Assembly: GCA_001949185.1 (NCBI GenBank)
Contig: BDGG01000015.1
Location: 1,034,314 to 1,098,313 of the forward strand
DNA: 64,000 bases
DNA from: Ramazzottius varieornatus
Taxonomy: Eukaryota > Tardigrada > Eutardigrada > Parachela > Ramazzottiidae
Direction: 5' to 3'
Part shown: positions 12,094-21,901 of the stretch, piece after piece
Layout: the number at the start of each line of letters is the position of its first letter
Position numbering within the stretch: the stretch's first letter is position 1
Notes under the pieces: model-generated
What the model was told of the DNA's origin: nothing
Database searches by the model: none
What the model saw: the letters and a program-made list of their open reading frames with translations, nothing else
Translations under genes and position numbers: made by a program

Positions 12094-13640
12094 TTACAAG
12101 CACGTAATAGCATCCGGCATGGGTTAGCAGGTGAAGTATACTGGGGGAATCGAAGAAGAAAGAGGATTACTCCGGAGAGCTTGTTCAGCTGGCTGAAATT
12201 GAAGGGACAAAAAAACGAAAACATTGTCATCCTGTTCGGACTTCAGATACCTATTGCAGTTGATTACTTGATCAACGCTTGTATGCCATCGACACACTGC
12301 ATCGTTAAAAATGGGTGTTGGATGGAGCCAGAATGGATAAAGCCAATGAAATTTGCGCATGCAGCAAAACATAACTTTTCGTTGGCGGAGTCGCAAATAA
12401 GCTCCGGCTGCAGTATTACGCCCATGTATAACGGTTAATTCCAGAGGTTGATACTCGCCTTGTTTAGTTTAGTAAGTTAGATTAGCACAGTGGTCAGCCA
12501 ATCAGATCAAGCGATGGAGGCGAACCTGAACGCATTGAACCCACTATGCTATGCAAATTCCTGATCGGTGCTTAGCGCGTGCAGTCCACTAAGCCCTGTT
12601 CAGTAAAAAGTGGTTAGCGGCCTGGTCATGTTCCACCGTGGGCATTGACTACTATGAAGCAGCCATGATGCTTCTTGAATCCGTAAACTTTACCTGTCGT
12701 CTACTTTACGGCATCTTTTGACTTTCTCCAACTGGCAAGTTTCGAATTTCTACCTCACAGTCCCAGTCTCACTGGAGAATTTCTTTTTGCTTGTTGTCAC
12801 GATCGTTTCATCGACCCAGCCACAGTAGACAACTCGTGCATGAAACACAGAACCATATCAGACTAGAAAACCAGCTCGAAATTCGACGCCGCGTTGAAAA
12901 AAACGTGGCTAGCAGCTTTGGACACGATTCGCAAGCAGAATTTGAAAGACAGAAGCGCTTTCTTTTCCGATGTAGAATATAGCGTCAAGACTACAGCTGA
13001 AACTGCAGTTTCCAAGATACTCCAGTCTGTGATTAAAACTACAGTTAAACCTACCGTCGAGGTCAGCTTACTGAACGTGCGCGCAGAGCTATAGTTGACG
13101 GTACCGTTAACTGTGGCTTTGGAAGAGCTGCTCATTTATACGACTGTAGGTTCAACTGTAGCGTTGGCTATTTGCTATGAACTGTAGCTTTTAACCGTAG
13201 CTTTTTTTCCGCAGCCTTTTAGCAGTTCGACTTCACACACTCTGACTTTAGCTGTAGCTTTGTGTACAGAGCTTTAACCGCAATAACCGCCTCTCCAACT
13301 GCTGGTTCGCGACTGCCGTTGAACGTACGTTGCACTACGCTAATCCGAGCCTGGCATAACGGGTCGCAACCTCTGCGTGTTTAGTATAGCTAGTGGGCGG
13401 AGTCTGATTGCTGTGCTGATTCAAAACAGTGAACTAAACCAGGCAAGTATCAACCTCTCTATTTTGTCCTACACTGCACATGACATAACGTAACACTCGC
13501 ACGTAACGAGCTACAGTGCACGTGATCGATGGACACTGGACAGTGGCCGTTTTTTCTTCATCCTTTGGCTCCTGGCTCTCTCACCAGTGACTCACCCCTC
13601 AATAGGTCCTGGTGTTAGTTAACGTATTGCAGCAACAATA
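12094..13640. other. Intergenic with degenerate repeat
   Basis: No recognisable gene. It contains the GTAG/CTAC repeat block listed separately at 12983-13272. A short plus-strand ORF around 12894-13094 overlaps the repeat and is probably not a gene. Confidence 0.45.
12983..13272. repeat. Degenerate direct and inverted repeats of an ACTGTAGNTTTAACNGTAG-like unit
   Basis: The words CTACAGTTAAACCTAC (near 13040) and, on the other strand, CTACAGTTGAACCTAC (near 13150) match closely, so the block folds on itself. Further copies of CTGTAGCTT occur at about 13180-13260. It looks like a decayed foldback transposon or satellite fragment. No clear terminal repeat or target-site duplication was seen. 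Confidence 0.55.
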
Positions 13641-13933
13641 ATCTATTCCTTTCAGGTGCTCCTACGAAGAATAGAGAGCAACAAGACCATGGATATCGGG
13701 TTAGCCGTGGCTGGTAAAGATCCTTTTTCTGAAGAATATAGCCTTCTTTTATGCGGACTTCCGGTCGGCTGTACTCCCGCCAAAATCCGGGACTTCTTCT
13801 CCCCGCTCTCCCTGCAGCACTGCACGTTCATCCACTTAAATTCGATGTACCTTGTGCTATAGCGGGGGTGGCCAGCAAAGAGGACATGGACATAGCGATG
13901 CGAGAAAAGCAGTGGCAGGTGAGAACTGAGCCA

Positions 13934-14004
13934 GATCGTTTTATCACGTGGCACACACCTTCGGTCAGCACCTACGGCAATGTGCGCCACTTCGTCAAAC
14001 GATC
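13934..14004. repeat. Intronic GTGGCGCAC foldback, copy A
   Basis: Arms GATCGTTT...GTGGCACACA and its complement TGTGCGCCAC...AAACGATC flank a loop of about 23 nt. It lies in the first intron of the F-box-like locus, just before copy B. Confidence 0.75.
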
Positions 14005-14015
14005 TTGTCGAGCTT

Positions 14016-14090
14016 GATTGTCGTTTTGGGTGGCGCACACATTCAGTCAAACAATGATGACGTGCGCCACCTGAGACGGCCATCGGGTTC
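14016..14090. repeat. Intronic GTGGCGCAC foldback, copy B
   Basis: Perfect core arms GTGGCGCAC / GTGCGCCAC with weaker outer pairing. The right outer flank (complement CAAATGAGTTGAACC) matches the outer arms of copy C, so the copies share descent beyond the core. Confidence 0.75.
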
Positions 14091-14895
14091 AACTCATTTG
14101 CGGATGATTCAGTACATCCTGCGCCCCATTTCTGTCTTGTGGTGATGTTAGATGAAGCCCTCTGGTCTCCTTGAGTTTTTTTGCGGTATATTGATGGTTC
14201 CGCCGTTCGTCTGCGAGGTGTGGATGAGTTTGAATTGTCAGGCCGTCAAGCAAAGTGGGACTTTATTCATCGGGATGTCCAGATGGGTGTCCTGTCCTAC
14301 TTTGACGTTTCCTCCGCTGTCGCTTTCGCAGGTAACTTTCTGTATTCCCAGCGAGCTTTCTCACCGTTAACCAATGTCCCTTTTCCTGACTGACTATGTT
14401 TACAGAGTTTGTCGAGAGTGGAACGACTTTCTGACACCACTGTGGGATCAAGTCAACAACTGCATCCATATTTACCTCGATGATGGAGAGCATGATCCTA
14501 TATTGGTCTTGAAAAAAGTCTTCCATCGTCTTAGCCGGCACGTGGGGGACTGCGGGCGGGTGACATGTCTGGTCGTCCAGTACGCGCCTTATGCGTGGCT
14601 CGAGACCAGCGGACTTGGGTCGACTTGCTATCGCGCCGATCAGGTCCTCCCACCGTCGGCCATCAACTGCTACCTCTTCAAGCACGACCACATCCACACG
14701 CTCATCCTCATCGGTACGTTGATGCACGATAGCGAGTGGGCAGAGAACATCGTGCTGTGCAACGACAGGCCGTTGTGGCCACGAGCAATGCCAGTCGTCT
14801 TCCACGACTGCCAATTTGACATACAGGTCTTTTTCCCATGAAGACGGTCCAGCAGGATGCCAATAAGCACTTTTCAGCTATGACAGATATGGGAG

Positions 14896-15008
14896 GTGGG
14901 CAAATGCTTTGAACCAGATCCTCATCTTGAGTGGCGCACCTTCCCATTGCTGCGGGCCGAGAGGGTGCGCCACTTGAGGAAACCATCTGCTTCAGATCAT
15001 TTGCCCAC
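14896..15008. repeat. Intronic GTGGCGCAC foldback, copy C (best preserved)
   Basis: Outer arms GTGGGCAAATG and CATTTGCCCAC are exact. Inner arms GAGTGGCGCACC and GGTGCGCCACTT are nearly exact. Total arm length is about 45 nt around a loop of about 22 nt. It lies in an intron-like gap of the F-box-like locus. Confidence 0.85.
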
Positions 15009-15729
15009 GTTCCAAATCTTCTACATTTTGCATATTTGGAACCAGGAAGTCTAGCTTTTGAAATCTAGCTATGGTTCCCTCGACAACTATGTCACAGCGG
15101 TTCGTTTGCCCAACTTGGTCACGGAAGTCGGAGCGGAAGTGGACGCTTTGGCCCGTCTCCGTCAGCTGCACGCACAAGTGGACCAGCAGCGGCTTCTGTG
15201 GCCGGCAAGCCTTCCTTCGGAGCAGCTGGAGGAGCTGAAGGTACAGCTGCCTCAGTGCGTTTTGGAGAAAGATGTGAGGGACAACGAGGAAGCTGTGTCC
15301 GAAGAAGAAGCCCTCTCAGAAGAACCCTTTTCCATCCCCTGCCTGATGCTGCTGCTGTCGGTTTGTCGTACCGTCAAGCCATTAGTCGCTACCTGGACAT
15401 GTACGACAGCCTCCCCCGTCTCGTTCAGAAGCGGCAGTCGACCGGTATCTTCTTCAAGGAGACACAGAATCGAGCTGGCGGCATGTCCATTTCTTGGCTC
15501 GTGTCTTCTCCCAAACGCCAGGAGGACAGCGCCACCTTACAAGATGGCCGACCACTGCCTCAACCTTGACTTCTATGGCATCTCAGCCATCCCCCTACCG
15601 AAAGAAACTGCCCCGCAAGAGCGAGCTGCGTTCCAGCGACAGTTAAAGGATCTGCTGAAGGATGGACCCCTCGGACCAGCAAGTCTCCATGCCCGACTGG
15701 CTCTTCCAGCTTCCGGACTTTTTGTCTAA

Positions 15730-17583
15730 TATTTAGTTCTGTGATGAGTTTTGTCCAAAGAGTTTTCAAGTTTCACTTCCGCCCGAGTCTTTCGGATCTT
15801 CTCGAGTTACGGCGCTTTGTGAGAACTCTGGAAGGTATTTTGTGCTTCGGACAGCGTAGAACATGCCTGCGTATGTGCAAGTTGCTAATTTCGCTGTGAT
15901 TACCCGTCGCGGCACGTTACGTTTTGAAACCCTAAATTATAACCTCCGAGGGAAGCGGAGTACAGTGTACCCAGGAAGGGGCGTCGGTTTTGTCCAGTGG
16001 TGCGTGTGATGTGGGCCCAGTACTTCGATGTCCTCTCGAGTCTCGACCCAACCACCGGCTACTTCCGCAAAACGGTTTTTAACGAGGGCCTACCCCAGCC
16101 TTTGTATGGTCCTTCGATGTATATGGCGGTGATCGTGGCTGTACAAACGCCAAAGTCCGCCCGATGTCTTCCCGGCTCTTCCGGGGATCGAGAATTTGTG
16201 CAGAACACAGCTAGTCATGTCATGTCATGGCATGGCATGTCATGTCATGCACTAACAACTGAGCTTACTGCTTATGGGCGGCGTCTGCCACAAAGAACAG
16301 CTGGCTTGTTGGTGCGCAACTCATGTGGGAAACTCCGACAAACACATTGTACTCGGAGTATCGTACAGGCCGGGCTTTTTTATTTTGCAGTCCGCAATGT
16401 GCCAGCGGATGTTGCTGGTGGAATGGTCCAACCGCAGTACGAATGGCCATATAGGTTTGTGCAGGCGCAGTTCGTTGACTTATGAACTAGTTCTTTGACA
16501 TGAGATTACTCTTGACGGAGTCTGACTTGCATGCATTCGTCCGATATTTGTTTTGAAACCTCAGTGATTTTCTTCAACTCCAAGGTAGAGTGTTGTTTTA
16601 TCGCTATTGCACCTGTACTCGACGCCCATCATCGAGGTACAATAGCCCATCGTCTTTCCCTCCTGTGGGTTATCTTTATGCAGCAAAGACAATCGAGCTC
16701 GCCAAATAAACTATAAGTCTCTCATCAACTGTCCCATTAAGGTGATACCCGTATTTCCACCACTTTTTCGGGGAACATGCTCCGCAATATCCACCGGAAT
16801 TTTTCAGCCTGTCTGGACGTTGGTAAGTAGTCAAAAACGTGTGAGCTTCTCGCTATGTACGTACAACGTTAACCAAGTTTTTTCCAGCTTTAAAACGCCG
16901 AGTTTGTTGAATGCTCTTTGGATAAACGGAATATGAACATTTGCTCTGTGGATTACAATGTAAGTGCGTAACCAGGATGGGTAAAAAGCTTCAATGAATG
17001 AGAATATGGTATATCATCGCGGAGTAATTAATTGACATGTTTGTGTTATTTTGGTTAGGCTTGAGAAGAGGGCGTGGTCAGTTGGGGCGTTTGTGAGTTT
17101 GCTGCCTGTATGCATGGGCAATTCTTGACCGGATGGCTCGATGGTGAGACTATAGTCCATGGGTAGCTCTAAACTTAGAACGGACGAGGCAGTTGGTGCG
17201 ATAAGTGCTGGCACTACTACAGCCATCTGCGCTACAACAGCAACGTGAAACGTGACTGCAAGGAGGACTTGCCCGAGTTGTGCGCCACCCACTACGGCCG
17301 TCACACGGCCCACTGTAAAATGAGCCGCCTTGATACGCCGCCGGCAAATACTTCTCCTGCAACTACGGTAATTATTATCCATATAAGCCATGATTTCTTC
17401 AAGACCACGAAGGCCGTAAAGTAATGATCATAATCAGATATGACCTTCAACATCCTCTGACGATCCTGGGCTTTTTCCAAGCCACCAGTCCGCCACTTTT
17501 CCAGTAATCTCCAGCAAGTTGCTGGAATATATTTACAATTTATCTGATTCAATCTGAATGAAGTGTCTATATTGGTTATGCAG
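15730..17583. other. Uncertain exons and non-coding sequence
   Basis: A short frame at about 15863-16009 (MPAYVQVANFAVITRRG...) and another at 15997-16140 (MWAQYFDVLSSLDPTTGYF) look mildly protein-like and may be tail exons of the F-box-like locus. A good donor (G|GTAAGT) occurs near 16822. I did not find a bHLH domain here, although the PAS gene that follows should have one upstream. Confidence 0.3.
16209..16248. repeat. CATGT/CATGG pentamer microsatellite
   Basis: Seven or so tandem CATGT, CATGG and CATGC pentamers in a row, which also make the stretch partly palindromic. No gene recognised over it. Confidence 0.7.
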
Positions 17584-20500
17584 GGCGATATAGCATCGTG
17601 TGAAGGATTTCTACTGGTCATCAGCGAGTTCGGTCGCATCATCTACGTCTCGCAATCAGTCCTCCAACAAGTGGGTTTCGCCCCATCGGACCTGACGGGC
17701 CACTCGTGGTTCTCGCTGTTGCATCCGGACGACCAAATTGAGGCAAGAGCCCACCTGAAGCATGCGGTCAGCAAGTGTACGACTCTTTGCGAGGGTAGTG
17801 GCCGACGTTTAGCAAAGAGTTCTTCCTTGAACGATATGCGGAAAGAGGAGCAAGAGAAGGCTGATGGAGCGGAGGAGGAAATGAGTCGGATCTTGAAGGC
17901 CCGTCTGGTGCAGGGCAGTCGAGGACCCAGTTGGCAGGCCCCATCATGCCCAACTAACCCTCCTCCTCATGACGCTCATGCCATCTCCTCCTCCCTTCAC
18001 TCCACTTCCGACGCATCCTTCTCCTACCGCCCCTTTACCTTTACTGGAGCAGCCAGGAAGATAAAGCACTCGCCATCACACAACCATCTCAGCGATCCTT
18101 CTTCCCTACCCACAAGTAAGGTCCACGCTCCAACTTCACTGCCTCTATCCTTGTTGCATGTCCAATATTCCAAACAAGGACAAATGCAACCGATAAAACA
18201 AGTTCAAAGCTTGAAGAAAGAACAATGCTCAACCATCTCTAAAACATTGCTTTCTTTGAAGGAAGAAATCAACTTTGCCAAATTGTTGTGTATAAACTGC
18301 GTTCCTTCTTTCAAAGTCTTAGTTTCACTTTGAATTTCTAGACCTTGATATCATTCTTTAAGAATCGATCTTTTCAAGAGGGTACTGGGTTTGCGGTTGG
18401 TTATGGCGATTTGCGCTTTCAGGGTTGGACATTGTTTGGGTTGGACTAGGAATGGCATCTAAGAGTAGCAGCAGGCACAATGTCAGCCAGCAGTCGCTTG
18501 CAAGCGCCAGCCAGCCGGCTTATTGCGACGCATCATCCCTTTCCGCTGGCTCAAGGACGAATAATCAGTCGCCTGCCACTTCACCCTTGACACACTTTGT
18601 AATACGCCATGATCTCAATGGGCGCATGACGTGGGTGGATGATCGGTAATTACAGTTATGGCCATGCTGTGCGCCACAGTATCGATTGGCCTGCAAACGG
18701 CCCTTCCAGCAACCCACTCCACAATACTGATCTACCCTTGTGCCTTTTTAGGTGCCGGCTCTTTACTGGTTACGGAGCCGAAGAGCTGATAGGCACAAGC
18801 ATTTTCGACCATGTCTCCCGAGAGGATATCCCCTACCTCCAACTTCAATATGATCACTGTAGGTCGACTAGACTTTCCTCTTTCATAAACGGTACCACAT
18901 CAGATATTTCACTCGTCTTCGCAATGTCTCCAGCCCTTCAAGGCATATCGATTTGTTCCCCTTGCCTTGTGAGCTAGATGGTAGTCGGCCTGCTTGCCGA
19001 GATAATGACGAGTCCCAACGGACTCGCTGCAACTCCAGTTGCCATAATATCCAATTTTGACTTTCGAGTGCTCAACAACATCTTACTTCAAGAACCTATT
19101 ATCCAACTTCGGGAAAAAATAATTAAGAACATTTTCTAATGATCCACAAGGCTGGAGTTTGGCTAGCATTGGAGAAGTGGTTTCTACGCCATAAAATGAC
19201 CGTGTTATTCGCACGCAAAATGCAAACAGCCATGTTTGTACTGTAGGACTGTATTTACCACTGGACCTTTTATCATTCGCAGTGAAAACACAGCAAAGCG
19301 AGTCGATCGCCGCCGTTTATCGCTTCAAGCACGCGACTGCGCCGGCTTCCGATGGTCTTTCGGAAGATGTTAAATACGTTTATCTCAACTGTCGCGCCTA
19401 CTTGGCCCTCAACCCCAACACATTCCTACTGGATCAAATCGCATGTTTGGCGGCAGCTGAAACGTTAGTGCAAATTGAATTATAGACTGTTGTGAAAGCT
19501 GACATGTTGATCCATCTATCAACATTACAGTGAAGAAGAAGGTCGTGCCGACGTTTCCAGACAGATGGAGGCGCTGAAGAAAGGCAGCCCGGCATCGAAA
19601 CAGTGTCATGAAAAGACCCAGCTGACAATGACAAGTTGCTCGCTGGAGCATCTTATCGACAACGAGGCACAAGTCATCGGCAAGAGCTCGCCGATACAAA
19701 GTCCTGACAGCTCCAATATTCATCCGGTCTCTCCGCAATCCGACGCTATCAGTGACACTTCCTCCTCTTCCCCCGCCAACGCTGTAGCCTTTCATCAAGC
19801 GCAAAATGTCAGCGCGGAGGCAGGAGCCAACGGCGGGGTCCATCATTCTCAAGTGGCCGTTATCGACAGTCAGTCCAGCCCGCCAAAGTCCACCAGCTCC
19901 GATAGCTCCGACTCGGCCAAACAGAAACGTCAACGTTCCAAATCTGGTCAGCAACAGACGCACAATCAAGTACCGACAACGGGTGCAAATGCTCATTTAG
20001 AGCGAAGCCATACTGAGCCTCATATCTTCAAGGAGGCAAAAGAAAATCACCCGCAAAATGTTGGGTCGAATATGCATGATAATCGAGCGGAATTCCACGA
20101 CCACACCCATTCAGCTCTACAGAATTCATCACCAAACCTATACAGTATGTTGGTCCCTGACCCAAATCGACCGCCAAATCCTTCCTATCAGGTATTTTAC
20201 AGTTATAGACCCTGTTTATGGTTCAGTGAGTTGGGTTTACGGTTTGTACCAGCACTTATTTATTCTTGTGATGATAGGAAGGAAATCAGCGCGGAAGGGG
20301 TTTCGACTTGCAACAAGGCCACCCTCAGAACATGGCCAATAACATGTTCCATCAGCAACTGAAGGACAAGCATCGGTACCTGGAAGAAAGCATCAAAAAC
20401 CAGGGCAATCACTTGCAGATGCTGCAACAAAAGCTGATGCAGCTGGCCGAACAGGCTGTCGGCATCTACCCGGTCGAGCTGCAACTGCAGCGCCCTCTGC

Positions 20501-21360
20501 ACCGAGTTATGGAACTGCAGGTCCGTTCCATGGAGTTGGTACAGGGATAACGTAGAAAAATGCCAACTTGCGCCTTCTCCCTCTTTTCACTGACAGCTTG
20601 AATTATTCAGGCCCTTAAACTGTCTGGAGCTGGCAGAAACTATCTCTTACAAATTTGTTTTTGGTGGCAGGGAAGACTCAACAGACACAGAGATCAAACC
20701 CTTCAACAGCGCGCCCAAGTCGACATCGCCACCAGGGTGGTTCCCAATCGAAGTCAAAAGTTATCGAGCGGTGGTGAAAGCACTCAGCGTAGTCATCGCC
20801 GGCAAACACCCAGCAATCCTCCGCGACCCAATTCCGTCTCTGTTCCCTGCCAGCTGAACCGCAAGTCAAGTCTACCTGTCACAAACTCCGATACAGCAGC
20901 CAACCTCCCAGCCAACAATGTCGACCGGCAAGCCAGCGAAGCGCAAAGCACAGATGGCCTTCGCTCGGCATCCTCCGCCTCATTACCCCTAGATGGCTCC
21001 GCCGTCTTCAACTCGGATGAAAATGACCAGAATAACACTGCGCAGTATTCCCGCGTGGAAAACGCCCTGTCGCCACCCTTTGTCGATATGACCAGCACGC
21101 CGAAAGATTCGCAGCTGGACAACCGATTCTTGCCCGACTTGGGCAACTCTACTTTCGACGACGACCTGCTGAATATGCCGTATATGGGAGCCGACTTTGA
21201 AGACAAGCTGTCGGAGCTGGAGATGCTCTTCTCACCAGACTTTGGCAATTTCCCCTCGGACGTTCTGACTTTTCAGCCACAACCTCAGGCGCCTCAAGGC
21301 AGTCCGTCGCTCAAGCGAGCTCCATCGGCTCACAGCGAACCTCTCAATGCCGCCTCGTGA
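17584..21360 (+). CDS. PAS-A/PAS-B transcription regulator, Met-like, bHLH not found
   Basis: Exons 17584-18115, 18423-18645, 18752-18858, 19283-19463, 19531-20191, 20278-20520 and 20671-21360 join in phase (878 codons plus stop). PAS-A: EGFLLVISEFGRIIYVSQSV then HSWFSLLHPDDQIEARAHL. PAS-B: FVIRHDLNGRMTWVDDRCRL then GYGAEELIGTSIFDHVSRED, then VYRFKHA and KYVYLNCRAYLALNPNTFLL. The segment ending TEEEGRADVSRQMEALKK recalls the end of PAS-B in insect methoprene-tolerant proteins; ARNT/BMAL and CLOCK are more distant alternatives. A coiled coil (MFHQQLKDKHRYLEESIKNQ) and an acidic C-terminus (FEDKLSELEMLFSPDFG) suggest dimerisation and activation. Family members act in the nucleus as partners in hormone, clock or xenobiotic signalling. 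The 5' end is open: the first exon starts at an acceptor, and no bHLH was seen upstream. Confidence 0.72.
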
Positions 21361-21901
21361 AAGACGGCCTGACTGACATTTTATACTAAACTTATCGCGC
21401 TTTAAAGGCTACTTTCGCCAGTCACTTTGCTTCCTTCATTTATAGAATGCTGTCCAAAGCTCGCTTTCATTAGTAACTTGAATATGGCTTCCGACTAACG
21501 CTTTCTGTGCTTCACTGCCTTCGCTACCTTCCTTTCAGACTTCATGGGATTACAAATGGCTTTATTTTTATAAAACTTCTTGCTGTTTTTCTTATTGTCT
21601 AGTCAGGCTAAAATCAGCGTCCAAATCAAAAGCCGGTCCGCTTAAAAATTACTTAGCAAATGCTACTACCGGGGCATCGCTCGGACTGTGGTGCAGCCAC
21701 AGAGCAAGCGAAAGATACAACCACCTATAAAATCTGCCCATGTACAAGCACGGGACAGTCCTCGACACTGCTCCTTCCCACTGACAGTACCTACAGCTCG
21801 TACGCCATAATTAACAGATTAAAACATTGGAAAAGAATAACACCAAAACCCGATATAGGAGAAGGTAGGTTTCACCCGTCGGATCCCTCACTGAGTCCTT
21901 C
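21361..21901. other. Convergent 3' flanks
   Basis: The PAS gene and the AMPK gamma gene end toward each other here, so this should hold both 3' UTRs. No further exon was seen. Confidence 0.5.

Larger units (their letters stand above)
13689..15729 (+). pseudogene. Frame-broken F-box-like locus with an RRM-like start
   Basis: The ATG at 13689 opens a reading like a quasi-RRM: YSLLLCGLPVGCTPAKIRDF, then (after an apparent one-base frame change near 13860) VASKEDMDIAMREKQWQ. After an intron comes YIDGSAVRLRG and then an F-box-like segment (DVQMGVLSYFDVSSAVAFA spliced to VCREWNDFLTPLWDQ, about 14255-14450). Acidic and charged stretches follow at about 15058-15320. The best-looking reading then moves to another frame (SYRQAISRYLDMYDSLPRLV) and back (CLNLDFYGISAIPLP). 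F-box proteins usually link targets to SCF ubiquitin ligase. I could not build one open model, unlike for the main neighbouring genes. It may be a decaying gene, hold assembly indels, or have introns I missed. The exact family is unknown. Confidence 0.4.

Noticed and set aside
17014-17391. 125-codon minus-strand ORF before the PAS gene
   Set aside because: Hydrophobic low-complexity reading with no splice context or domain; probably chance.
18646-18751. Single GTGCGCCAC word in a PAS-gene intron
   Set aside because: The partner arm is missing, so I did not count it as a copy of the foldback family; it could be a decayed one.
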